From Bradyrhizobium sp. Arg816 (GTDB lineage: Bacteria; Pseudomonadota; Alphaproteobacteria; Rhizobiales; Xanthobacteraceae): a stretch of 64,000 bases of DNA. This document shows, in pieces, positions 14,954-23,626 of this stretch. A program made the position numbers and the translations under genes. The notes beneath the pieces are model-generated. The model saw only the letters and a program-made list of their open reading frames with translations. It searched no databases and had not been told where the DNA came from. The stretch covers positions 1 to 64,000 of the forward strand of contig NZ_JAPRAQ010000015.1 in NCBI RefSeq assembly GCF_029989365.1, read 5' to 3'. How positions within the stretch are numbered: the first letter of the stretch is position 1; each line of letters starts with the position of its first letter.

Positions 14954-15068
14954 GCGTCAGAATCCTGCAGAGCCAGCCCCGTTCCACAACAGCCAGTGCG
15001 AAGGGCCAATCGCCAGCAACACCACCGCCGCTCCGAGGCAACCACTTTGGTCCAATACCGTCCTGCCT

Positions 15069-15290
15069 TTACGAACAGAACCAGTTGATCAGGCGCCAAC
15101 TGAACCATCCGATGGCACCGATCCAGACAACCGAGGCCGCTCCGCCGACGCAGAAGAAGGCAACTAACAAATAGCCGGTCCACCGACTGTCGCTGACCGG
15201 TGAGGTTAGCTCAGTCTTACTAAGCAAATCGTCCCGTCCCGGAAACAGCAGAGGAATATCTGCTGCAAAGTCACGCAAAAAATGGCCCAT
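15069..15290 (-). CDS. small membrane protein, 73 aa
   Basis: The first half is hydrophilic (DIPLLFPGRDDLLSK), followed by one or two membrane helices (YLLVAFFCVGGAASVVWIGA, IGWFSWRLINWF) and a C-terminal Cys-Ser. A 5'-truncated duplicate of the membrane half is at 8481-8603, and its conservation argues for a real protein. Start codon choice is uncertain. No known domain. Confidence 0.5.
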   Translation of the reverse strand: MGHFLRDFAADIPLLFPGRDDLLSKTELTSPVSDSRWTGYLLVAFFCVGGAASVVWIGAIGWFSWRLINWFCS

Positions 15291-15317
15291 TGATCCATGT
15301 CCCCGTTCAGGTGGTGA

Positions 15318-15553
15318 TCATCGAAACTTGCGCTGCAGGTCCTCGATGAAAATAGCGGCTGACACACGCAGAAAAGGGCCATTCTGATCTCGCAATTCCA
15401 CCTGGTCACGCCCCCAGTGCCACGGCGCGCCATTGCCTGACCCAGCAATTCCAAGACCATCTCTGGTGCCATTGAGATGTTCGGCAATTCGATGCCCTCG
15501 TCGTCGATGATGGTGTCGGCGTCACCCGGAATGTCGAAATAGATGGTGGGCAT
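15318..15553 (-). pseudogene. DUF6894-like protein gene, frameshifted
   Basis: MPTIYFDIPGDADTIIDDEG with IELPNISMAPEMVLELLGQA follows the DUF6894 pattern. After MARRGTG the proper end (GRDQVELRDQNGPFLRVSAA) is in another frame and stops at 15318-15320. It needs a single frame correction and is therefore inactive or newly decayed. Confidence 0.55.
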
Positions 15554-15848
15554 GAGGTGGGAAGAACCGGATAAGCAAGCGGGGGGTCCTATTTTTCCCG
15601 ATGTCCGATTGTTTGCACGGTAGGGTGCAGAGGCCGGTTGTTACGCCGTTTGTTCTGCTCCGCCGACGAGGTTTGGCGTTTTGAGATTTGGCATTTGGGC
15701 TGGGGTTGCCAGACTTTCCCGATACGCTGCTTGGGAGTTGCTACTTCTAGCAGGCCCTCAGTCGCCGAAACGCAGCACATCGCTACGTCGCCTTTATAGA
15801 GGAACGTAGCTCAATTCCCCCCGTTTGCAGTTTGCACCGAAGAACGAG

Positions 15849-16070
15849 ATGCCTGAGGCGATGCCCGGAGCTAAATCGCAAGCCGCCGATATCCTGCGGA
15901 AGTATCATAAGGCCGAGGCGGAATTAATCGGGAAGGCAGTCGTGATCACGGACGGCAAGGCCGGGACTGTCGAGGGTGTACACTTAGACGAAGCCCACGG
16001 TTTGCGACTTTCTATCGCTGGCCATCCCGGAAGATGGCCCATCTCAACCATCAAGCTCGTGCAGAAGTGA
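15849..16070 (+). CDS. small hypothetical protein, 73 aa
   Basis: From MPEAMPGAKSQAADILRKYH the protein has an N-terminal helix and a beta-rich second half (IGKAVVITDGKAGTVEGVHL, GRWPISTIKLVQK). This resembles a small barrel such as PRC or KOW folds, but no family could be named. The upstream in-frame Met at 15825 is less likely. It is intact and stands alone. Confidence 0.5.
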   Translation: MPEAMPGAKSQAADILRKYHKAEAELIGKAVVITDGKAGTVEGVHLDEAHGLRLSIAGHPGRWPISTIKLVQK

Positions 16071-16362
16071 CGAAATCCCTTTACGGGAAGGCAATTGGCC
16101 AAGGCGACCTCGGACGAGGGGCTAAGATCACGAGGGCACCGTCGCAGGGATGCCGAACCCATTCGCTCGGCGCTCCTGTGGGGGACGATTTCGCGCCCCG
16201 CATCGAACCCAAGCTGGGGGCGCAGCGAGCGCGTCCTCAATGCTGAATATCGTGATGTCGACTATCGACGGCGAACCTGACTTGGTGCCACCCTTGCCTC
16301 GACCGCCGCTTTTGACCCTGAGCCGCCATTCACAGACAGCACGCCACTGCTTAAACCGACGC
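16071..16362. other. stretch without a recognisable gene
   Basis: About 290 bases between the 73-aa gene and the response-regulator fragment show no supported frame or strong hairpin. Confidence 0.4.
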
Positions 16363-16507
16363 GATTCCGGTCTCGGCAACGTTCGGCGATCAGCCATCCG
16401 TCGATGCCTCCGGGCAGCTTGACGTCCGTGATGATAACGTCGGCGATAAAACGGTCTTCGGAGAGCTCAACGCGCGGAGCACGCACGGGTTTGGAACGCC
16501 ACTTCAC
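16363..16507 (-). pseudogene. response-regulator receiver fragment
   Basis: FIADVIITDVKLPGGIDGWL is the phospho-acceptor region of a receiver domain (Asp in ITDVKLPG). Neither the N-terminal acidic pocket nor the conserved Thr/Lys part survives. It is a relic of a regulator gene. Confidence 0.6.
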
Positions 16508-16569
16508 AAAGCCTGTTGTTCTTTCAGAAATGACCGTTGTGGTCGCACCCCATTTTCTTGGAGCGTCAG

Positions 16570-17061
16570 ATGAGCAAACGCAAACCGGCGACAGCGCTGA
16601 AGCGCGCCCGCAATCCGAAATTGGCCGCGCGGGCCCAAGGGAACAAGCAGGCCATTGTTCGAAGCCAGAAAGAGGATTTACTTCGCTCTGTTGCGGCAGT
16701 CCCGATTGAACCGCCTCTTGGGCTTCATGGTGATCCTAAAGAGCCTCGGGTGGATGCCTTACCCGATAACCTCAGTCAGAGAATGACGGGCAACGATCCA
16801 ATGCAAGGCTTTGCTTTAGCGACGGCAAATATGCCGGCGTATCAAGCGAAGCTTCTTGAGATTGCCGGGGCCAACGCGCAATTCGCTTTTGAATTCGGCC
16901 TCAGACTTGCGACGATCAGGTCACCAACTGAGTTTTTCGGCGTCATTACGGAGTTTACAACCAGACGGTTCGATATGTTCGGGCAGCATTCGAAAGAACT
17001 GGCGGCATATCCGTTCTGGCGCATCAACCCGCCCCGAGAGCTCACGGCTCTGCCGGGATGA
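16570..17061 (+). CDS. phasin-like protein, 163 aa
   Basis: The ATG at 16570 follows TTGGAGCG and gives MSKRKPATALKRARNPKLAA, a basic tail. Residues 70-150 (MPAYQAKLLEIAGANAQFAF, RSPTEFFGVITEFTTRRFDM) are the amphipathic helical pattern of Phasin_2 proteins, which coat polyhydroxyalkanoate granules or act as chaperones. Length and composition fit the family. The basic N-terminal tail is an extension and could bind DNA (inference). Confidence 0.65.
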   Translation: MSKRKPATALKRARNPKLAARAQGNKQAIVRSQKEDLLRSVAAVPIEPPLGLHGDPKEPRVDALPDNLSQRMTGNDPMQGFALATANMPAYQAKLLEIAGANAQFAFEFGLRLATIRSPTEFFGVITEFTTRRFDMFGQHSKELAAYPFWRINPPRELTALPG

Positions 17062-17157
17062 TAACCGCGTACCCGCTGCGGCAAAGGATGGACACAAACG
17101 CGGTGGGCGGACTTGTTCAACGGAGAGAGCGGCTAGGGCAAGCCGCTCTTGCCGAAT

Positions 17158-17406
17158 TCAGCGCGATTTTCGCTTGCGACTGAGCCGTTTGGCGTTTGCC
17201 GCCACCTTTCTTCGATATTGCTCAACAATCTTGTCGCCGGAAGCGCCCGCCATTAGGCTGGTGCTGGCCTTCGCCGCCGCCAGCACTTTTTCACTCACCA
17301 TGCGCTGGGCTTCACGTTGGGCCGCTTTGCCGCCGCGCATCAGCTTCGCAATCCGCAGCCCCATCACGCGATTGCTTTCTAGGCCCAGCATCATCCAATT
17401 CCACAT
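17158..17406 (-). CDS. hypothetical protein, 82 aa
   Basis: MWNWMMLGLESNRVMGLRIA and the following MVSEKVLAAAKASTSLMAGA resemble a Bradyrhizobium protein type of about 85 aa seen in several accessory regions, helical with a basic end (RRKVAANAKRLSRKRKSR). It converges on the phasin-like gene. It is intact; function unknown. Confidence 0.6.
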   Translation of the reverse strand: MWNWMMLGLESNRVMGLRIAKLMRGGKAAQREAQRMVSEKVLAAAKASTSLMAGASGDKIVEQYRRKVAANAKRLSRKRKSR

Positions 17407-17733
17407 GCGGCGATATCCTCGAACGCGAACCAGCTTCGCATCTCATCGACCACCGCGGTGTGCGAGGTGTCCAATCAAAGTCACGTGGCTTCTCACGACG
17501 GCAACAATCGTGCGGACCAGCGTGAGCCTGACTTGGTCCCGTGACCGAGGGTTCCTTCACACCTTGTTCTAGGGAACACCCGAATTGGTCATAGCGGGGG
17601 ATCGCTTACGTTGAAAATCAGACCGCTGCTGCTGGGGGCCAAACGGAGATGTCCGATGGGTGTGCAGGCTGGCGCTTCGCGCATGTGAAGAAAACCTCGC
17701 GTCCGAGCGGTCTTTCTCGGCCTGCTGGGGGAG
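17407..17733. other. 327-nt stretch without a recognisable gene
   Basis: No coherent coding frame was seen. It lies where the missing 5' part of the amidase gene would be expected, so a deletion or recombination joint probably lies here. Confidence 0.4.
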
Positions 17734-18228
17734 TTGCCGTTTGTCTGCCCGTCGTGGTCGCAATCGCGCATCCTGCAGAGATGCGAATTCCACGCCACGT
17801 TTCGGGATTGGATTGATCGCGTGAACCCGCGCTTCTCGTCGGAGGTCGCCGGCGCGTTTGCCGACGAAGGCCGCATTCCATCAAGCGACATCGCGGCCGC
17901 CAGAACTTTCCGCGAATTCGCTTCGAAGCGACTTGACGATTTGCTGGACGGGCACCGCATGCTGTGCCTGCCGACCTCGCCCATCCTGCCGATCGGCCGC
18001 GACGTGCGACTATCGGACATCCGCGCGGCGGTGCACCGCATTGTCGACCTGACCGGTATCGCGGGCCTGACGGGCCTTCCGCAGGTCAACCTGCCCGTCG
18101 CGACATCCGGCTCTGTTCCGATTGGGCTGTCCCTGATCGGCTGGCGCGGCGGCGATGCGGCGCTGGTCGGAGCAGCGCGCAGCCTGGCGCGGGAATTCTC
18201 GATTGGACAGTCCGAGGAGCTGGCATGA
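17734..18228 (+). pseudogene. amidase, C-terminal fragment
   Basis: The readable part (VDLTGIAGLTGLPQVNLPVA, GSVPIGLSLIGWRGGDAALV) is the C-terminal third of an amidase-signature enzyme. The catalytic Ser-cisSer-Lys region (GGSSGGS) is absent, so the first two thirds are lost. Its TGA overlaps the ATG of the next gene, as in an intact catabolic operon. Confidence 0.75.
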
Positions 18229-18715
18229 CCGACATCAAGGAAGCACGGACGCTGACGCTCGAAGGCGCGCTCAAGGTGCTCAACGCGGCCATCGGCGAGG
18301 CGACCCGCATCAGCCAGCCGATGTGCATCGCCGTGGTCGATACCGGCGGCAATCTGCTGGCGTTCGGGCGGATGGACGGCTCAAAGGGAGTAAGCGTGAC
18401 CTCGTCCATCAACAAGGCGCGGACGTCGGCGCTGTCGGGTTCGCCGACCGGCGGCGCTCACGCCGACGTGGAAATCCAGGTCACCCTCGCGCATGAAAAC
18501 CGCTGGACCAATCTGATCGGTGGTCTCCCAATCCGCGCCGACGGCTTCATCTCGGGGCCGTGGCGGCGGGCTCCGGGTCTGGCACGCAGGATCTCGCTGT
18601 CGCCCGGGCCGGTGCGGCCGCGATCGCGGGAGCCGACATGTACGTCGATTTTAAGCCGATGGGCGCGGAAGATACCGGGACGATCAGCGGTACGACGCCT
18701 CGGCCGGGGGTCTGA
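18225..18715 (+). pseudogene. GlcG/HbpS-family (heme-binding-like) protein, frameshifted
   Basis: MTDIKEARTLTLEGALKVLN and PMCIAVVDTGGNLLAFGRMD are the family's start. After about residue 110 one base shift is needed to continue as AVAAGSGSGTQDLAVARAGA and on to the TGA at 18713. GlcG/HbpS-like proteins are often encoded beside oxidases or amidases of small-molecule catabolism. Together with the amidase fragment it marks a broken catabolic operon. Confidence 0.65.
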
Positions 18716-19604
18716 AGCCAGCGGACGGTTTGCGCACGGCGGACAGCCGGGCGCCAAACGAAGGCGGAGCGCTTCGGCTTGCGCTTGTTCCAACTTGAGC
18801 TTTTGACCTCGGGGAACTCAGTCGCGGTCGATAAATTCAGACAGCCACGTCCGGGCACAATGGTCCTGCGACGAATGCCCATTTTTTGCCGGACAAGCCC
18901 CAACGAGCGACCGGTAAGTCATCGATTTCTTTTAGCCGGCGGCGGACTCTTAATCAGCTGCATGGTCAGGATTTTAGGGTGCTTACGTCAAGGCGTTTGC
19001 ATGCGTGCTACCGCGAGCCATGGCCAAGCGAGTTTTAACGAGACTGCGTTCCTCAGTCGATCACTGCTTCAGAGCGCTCTCATTTGGAAACGGCGGCCAA
19101 GCTGTTTTCCATATGCGCTTCGTGAATAATCGAACTGACTCTGAATCCGCCATTCGGAGACCGCTCAGTCTAGTTCGTGGGCTGAAGTCAAGACCTCGAG
19201 GGCAGGTGGGAAATGCGCCGCCCGGCCGGCGAACGAGATTCAGTCCCAGTTCGCTCATTAAAGGCGATCTCCATTCCGTCGTGAGGCGTCGTTCTCGTCG
19301 AGGGATGCCGCAATGAAATCGCAACGAATTGGGCGAAATGATCGTGAACAGAACGCGACCGATGGGGCTGCCGTATCAAGAAAGTCAATGACTTAGAAGA
19401 TACTCACTGCGTTCGGGACGCAGGGAACGCCCTCGGTCAGATTGCCACCCGAACGGAATGTCGGTCTCGGTGGTTGCGCCTCCCCCCATTTAAACCTGCC
19501 ACGTGCTGGTGTGGAGAAGGGATGTGCTCTTTTGGACTTGAAGCCCGCTCGCGGGCCAGCACCCTTTAACTAAAAGCGGGCATCGCCAACCCCATGTGGG
19601 ACAC
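18716..19604. other. 890-nt stretch without a recognisable gene
   Basis: Several open frames exist on both strands but none has coherent protein composition. No tRNA, hairpin with T-run or known repeat was identified. It is likely degraded DNA at the integrase end of the island. Confidence 0.45.
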
Positions 19605-20852
19605 TCAGTTGAGAGATGGCGGCGCCGCTATCACGGTGTCAACATGCGCCGGCTTTGAGGCTGGCAAGGCCGTAACGTGCTCTGCCCAGCGCTCTAGAGC
19701 CTCGCGCATTTCGGCTGCGTACCGTGCTCGGTTATATACGCAAGCAACGCCGGCGCGGTGGCCGCTGACGTGGTTTAGGATGGCTTCCACGATGTGCGGC
19801 AAAACGCCAAGCCGGTCGGCCATCACCGTGGATGCCGATCTCCGAAGATCGTGAATCGTCCAATGGGCCAGGGGCTCGCCTAGGGCCTCCGCGATGCGTA
19901 CATCAAGCGCGACCTTCGACTTTGACCAGCCGGAGAACCCACGATGCAGGTCACCGCCGCGTCGGGGTCCCTCACCAAAGAGAAAGTCTCGGCCTTCTCG
20001 GCGTGAAGGGAGCAGGGCCAAGGCAGCGGGAGCCAACGGGACCAAGTGTTCGCGATGATTCTTGGTCCGGGCACCCGGCAGCGTCCACTGCCCCGAACTC
20101 CTATCAAGTTCGGTCCATTGCATACTGCCTACCTCATCACGGCGTTGGGCTGTGAGCAGCAACAAACGTACGATGCGTCCGTAATCATCATCACCGCAGG
20201 CCCGCCAGATGGCTGATAACTCTGTCTCGGTGAGGACCCGTTCGCGGCTTCCCGGCTGCGCGGGTCGATTAGTGCCGAGAACCGGGTTCGCGGGAATGTC
20301 GAGGCCTTCCCGTATTGCCCAGTTGAACATTGAGGACAGGGCTGTACGGGCGCGGGCTGCCGAGACGGTCCCATGACCTGAAGCGATGTCAGCAATACGA
20401 GCCGAGATATGGCGTCGGTTGATCTGGAAGACCGAGACCGGATGCAAGGGCTTCCAACTGACCAACAAGTAGCGTTCAATTTCAGAAAAGGTCCGGGGCT
20501 TCAGCCTTTGTTCGGCGTTCTGGAGATACTGATCCGCGATCACCCGGAGGGTGTCGGCCGCCTGCAGGCGCGCCTTGGCTTTCTCGTCTGCCGGGTCCTT
20601 GCCATCGGCAACCAGGCCCAACAGCCGCTTGGCCTCTCTGCGCGCGAGCTCGGGTGTCCAGGGGGCGCCATGAGGACCGATGGTGACGAAGCGCTGCCGG
20701 CCGAACACGCGGTACTTGAGGACGTAGGTCGCTTGGTCACGTTGACGCCGAACGCCAAAGCCCCGCACCGCTTCGCGGTGGTCTGCGTCCCAGATAGTCT
20801 CGCCCGGCTTGAGCGCTTGTACCGCGCGAATCGTTATACTCGAGACCGCCAT
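19605..20852 (-). CDS. tyrosine-type integrase, 415 aa
   Basis: Full-length P4-type site-specific recombinase. It has an N-terminal DUF4102-like arm-binding domain (residues 1-95), a SAM-like core-binding domain (about 100-200) and a catalytic domain with Arg237 (TAQRRDEV), Lys264 (ARTKN), His334-x2-Arg337 (HDLRRS), His361 and the Tyr373 nucleophile (CVYNRARY). All catalytic residues are present, so it may still be active. It lies immediately beside the tRNA 3' fragment at 21001-21047, which it presumably used as its attachment site. Confidence 0.9.
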   Translation of the reverse strand: MAVSSITIRAVQALKPGETIWDADHREAVRGFGVRRQRDQATYVLKYRVFGRQRFVTIGPHGAPWTPELARREAKRLLGLVADGKDPADEKAKARLQAADTLRVIADQYLQNAEQRLKPRTFSEIERYLLVSWKPLHPVSVFQINRRHISARIADIASGHGTVSAARARTALSSMFNWAIREGLDIPANPVLGTNRPAQPGSRERVLTETELSAIWRACGDDDYGRIVRLLLLTAQRRDEVGSMQWTELDRSSGQWTLPGARTKNHREHLVPLAPAALALLPSRREGRDFLFGEGPRRGGDLHRGFSGWSKSKVALDVRIAEALGEPLAHWTIHDLRRSASTVMADRLGVLPHIVEAILNHVSGHRAGVACVYNRARYAAEMREALERWAEHVTALPASKPAHVDTVIAAPPSLN

Positions 20853-21000
20853 TGATCGCCTCTGTAGCTACCACGTAGCTACCACCATAGCGCAAATTGC
20901 AGCGCAGGTAAGGCGACGCCCGGCGACCTTATTGGTTGAAAATGCTAGATTTTTCGTAGGAAAGGCGGGGGTGGCGTATTATCGGCGGAGGCTTTGCTGT

Positions 21001-21047
21001 GTCTGTGGAACAGGAGGTCGGTGGTTCGAGCCCACCCAACTGTACCA
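21001..21047 (+). other. tRNA 3'-half attachment site (probably tRNA-His), attR-like
   Basis: From 21003 the sequence reads CTGTGGA (a His GTG anticodon loop), the 3' anticodon arm ACAGG, a variable loop, a perfect T-arm (GGTGG TTCGAGC CCACC) and an acceptor end CAACTGTA-CCA. Nothing 5' of this pairs to form a D-arm or acceptor, so only the 3' half of a tRNA gene is present. Such a fragment is left at the far end of an element inserted into a tRNA gene, with the element to its left. Confidence 0.7.
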
Positions 21048-21298
21048 GCGGTGATAATGACTTAGCCCGTAAAGCCGCAAAGCCCCTGATCATCAAATTT
21101 TGGCTGGTCTCATTTCCCAGGAATGGGAGAGGTGAGTATTGCTCACCTCTGCCAATGGCCGCGAAAGCCCGTCCACCGCTCAATCGACCATTTAGGATTT
21201 TTACAAGCCGCGACTACCAAGACACTTGTGTGTAGTCGGCCACTCCGCTTGCGTTCTTTTCTGATGGCATGCGACCATGGGTAGATAGGGGGACCCGC

Positions 21299-22522
21299 AT
21301 GCCTCGCGCGAAGACAACGAAAAAGAATGCCGCGAAGACAACGAAGACCGCACCCAAGCGATCCTACCTTAAGCAAACGGACGTTCCGAATGCGTCTCTT
21401 GCTGACGCGCTCCGCATTCCGAAAGCAATTGACGAGAACTTCGGTGGAAGGGCCACGGCCCCACTACAGGTCGCACTAGCCCTCAAGGTCGATCCAGGCG
21501 GTTCGCAATTGCGAGTGCTATCGGGAGCTAGCATGGCTTTCGGGCTTATTGAGGGTGGTGCTCAGGCCCAAACCATTTCCTTGACGCCTCTCGCGAGAAG
21601 CATCCTGCGTCCGACATCCGAAGAGCAAGACGCCGCAGCTCGGCGCGAGGCGGTCCTTCGCCCACGCGTCTTCAAGGAATTCCTTGAGAGGTATGATAAG
21701 CACGCGTTCCCGCGCGCAGACATTGCCGTTAACGTGCTGGAAGAGCTTGGTGTCCCTCGAGAGAAGTGCACCGAAGTGCTCGACCGCCTGCAGGAAAGTG
21801 CAAACGCAGCTGGTTTCCTACAGGTTGGCAAGGACAAGACCTATGTTTTTCTTGGCGACGTAGCAATAGCTACACCAGCGAACCAGGAACAGCCGGGCGC
21901 GCTTGATGATGCTGGGCCCCAACAACAAGATGAGCCAGCAGAGCCAGCTGCACCGGCGCCACCAACGGCGGTGTTGCCACCTTCGCTTTCCACCCTTGCC
22001 CCTCTCACGACGCCCAACAGCGACGTTTCGCACAACGCAACTATGGTTGCGGCGGTGGCCGACGATGCACGAAGGCGGAAGGTGTTCGTCACCCACGGCA
22101 AGGACAAGACTTTTGTCGATCCCATCAAGCGCATGTTGGAGTATGGCGAGCTTGAGCCTATCGTGTCGGTAGAACGCACCTCCGTCTCCAAACCAGTGCC
22201 GGATAAGGTGATGGACGATATGCGCATGTCCGGTGCCGCGATCATCCACGTCGATGCAGAGCGGATACTTAAAGACGATGACAGCAACGAGCACGTCATC
22301 ATCAACCCGAACGTCCTCATCGAGATCGGCGCTGCCATGGCCTTCTATGGTCGCCGCTTCGTCCTGTTGGTGCGCGACGGCGTGAAGCTACCTTCGAACC
22401 TGCAGGGTCTCTTCGAGGTCCGATATAAGGGTGACACCCTCGACGCGGATGCCACGATGCAGCTCCTTGAAGCCATGCGCGAGATGAAGACGCTACCACT
22501 GCCTACTAAAGTGGGGCTTTAG
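21299..22522 (+). CDS. TIR-like nucleotide-binding domain protein, 407 aa
   Basis: The C-terminal 140 residues (from about 260) read KVFVTHGKDKTFVDPIKRML and continue to VLIEIGAAMAFYGRRFVLLV. This is the PF10137 TIR-like domain named after CBASS Cap12 and Pycsar effectors; the predicted NADase glutamate is Glu342 in NVLIEIG. The N-terminal 200 residues look like winged-helix or helical repeats after a Lys-rich tail, then a Pro/Ala/Gln-rich linker (200-255). The start at 21299 follows AGGGGG. The next gene begins 19 bases downstream, so the two form an operon. NAD+ depletion on phage infection is the known role of related effectors; here it is inference. Confidence 0.8.
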   Translation: MPRAKTTKKNAAKTTKTAPKRSYLKQTDVPNASLADALRIPKAIDENFGGRATAPLQVALALKVDPGGSQLRVLSGASMAFGLIEGGAQAQTISLTPLARSILRPTSEEQDAAARREAVLRPRVFKEFLERYDKHAFPRADIAVNVLEELGVPREKCTEVLDRLQESANAAGFLQVGKDKTYVFLGDVAIATPANQEQPGALDDAGPQQQDEPAEPAAPAPPTAVLPPSLSTLAPLTTPNSDVSHNATMVAAVADDARRRKVFVTHGKDKTFVDPIKRMLEYGELEPIVSVERTSVSKPVPDKVMDDMRMSGAAIIHVDAERILKDDDSNEHVIINPNVLIEIGAAMAFYGRRFVLLVRDGVKLPSNLQGLFEVRYKGDTLDADATMQLLEAMREMKTLPLPTKVGL

Positions 22523-22541
22523 ATGATCGGGGCGCACAAGC

Positions 22542-23465
22542 GTGCCTAGCGATGACCCTAACGACAACGCCGGAGCATTCATTGCTGCGTTCGATAGCAT
22601 CCGGACCACAGACGTCTCCGCTAGCCGCACCAACACATTCACATCTGAGGACGACTTTAATGGTCTTTCAGTTGAACTCCTCATTGAAGTCGGTTCGTTC
22701 ATCTGCGTGGCAGCTAACCTATTGCCACATGGAGGACGTTGGAGCCGAAATGAAGCTGTTCTCGGTGGCCACGTCGTGCGCCTCTACAAGCTTATTTCGG
22801 CGCTCTTGGATCAGATCTGCCAACGTCGGCGAGAGATAACATTCATTATTGGTCGTCTCACGTTTGAATGCATCGTCAATTTGCGGTTCCTGCTAAAACA
22901 TGCGGGTGACCCAACCGTCTTCCATTCCTACGTTGCTTATTCGATGCGGAACGAGCGAAGGCTTCAGGATAAGATCGAAGAGCGCATTGCAGCTCGCGAA
23001 GGCAAAATTCTTCCTGTCGAAACCAGAATGCTCAATTCGATTGCAAAGGTAGCGAACGCTTCTGGTGTGCGTATTGAGGACGCTTCGGCATCTCGTCCCA
23101 AGGAGTGGGCTGATAAGAATATATTTGAACGAGCCGAAGCTGTTGGGCTGGGAGAGAGCTATCTTGGCGCGTTCCGCGGCCCATCCGCGTCGGTTCATGG
23201 CAATTGGATGGACCTCCTCGAATTTCAGTTAGACACGGATCACGACGAAGGAACCTTCGCTCCAAGCTTTGAATGGCGCAATCCAAGGCCTCAAATCGCG
23301 CAGACTATCGCTCATCTCGCTACAGAAGCCGTGCGGGACTACTTCAGACATTTGGGGGAGGGGCCACTTGAGTTTATCGACGAGAGATTCGGTGAACTAT
23401 CAAGTCGTATCTTGGAGGCGATGAAGGCGCATGAGGCTTATCTTGTGAGGTCAGGTGCTCTCTAG
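22542..23465 (+). CDS. DUF5677-like protein, 307 aa
   Basis: GTG start at 22542, 19 bases after the TIR-like gene. The protein is helical, with FNGLSVELLIEVGSFICVAA, ITFIIGRLTFECIVNLRFLL and YLGAFRGPSASVHGNWMDLL. The conserved R-x2-E...S-x2-HG pattern fits my recollection of DUF5677, an uncharacterised all-helical family. No membrane segment or nuclease motif is evident. GC is visibly lower than in the core genes to the right. Pairing with a TIR-like effector suggests a sensor or regulator role, which is inference. Confidence 0.6.
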   Translation: MPSDDPNDNAGAFIAAFDSIRTTDVSASRTNTFTSEDDFNGLSVELLIEVGSFICVAANLLPHGGRWSRNEAVLGGHVVRLYKLISALLDQICQRRREITFIIGRLTFECIVNLRFLLKHAGDPTVFHSYVAYSMRNERRLQDKIEERIAAREGKILPVETRMLNSIAKVANASGVRIEDASASRPKEWADKNIFERAEAVGLGESYLGAFRGPSASVHGNWMDLLEFQLDTDHDEGTFAPSFEWRNPRPQIAQTIAHLATEAVRDYFRHLGEGPLEFIDERFGELSSRILEAMKAHEAYLVRSGAL

Positions 23466-23626
23466 AGTTGCGGTGACAGTGCACCAAACTTTCGGCGCGG
23501 GGAGGGCCCTATCCGCAACGCTCAAAGCCGGTTTTGTGCGTTGTCACCGTAGTACCGCGAGTCGCAATGCGATATCGGTAGCGAGCCAAAGATGTTCGTG
23601 GAAAAACAAGCCAGGCGGAAAAGATC

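Noticed and set aside
18716..19604. Possible excisionase or toxin gene near the integrase
   Set aside because: All frames here lack coherent protein composition; nothing resembling AlpA/Xis or a toxin-antitoxin pair was found.
20929..21183. 84-codon minus-strand frame containing QLGGLEPPTS
   Set aside because: This peptide is the antisense translation of a tRNA T-arm and anticodon arm, a known source of false genes; it covers the attachment fragment.
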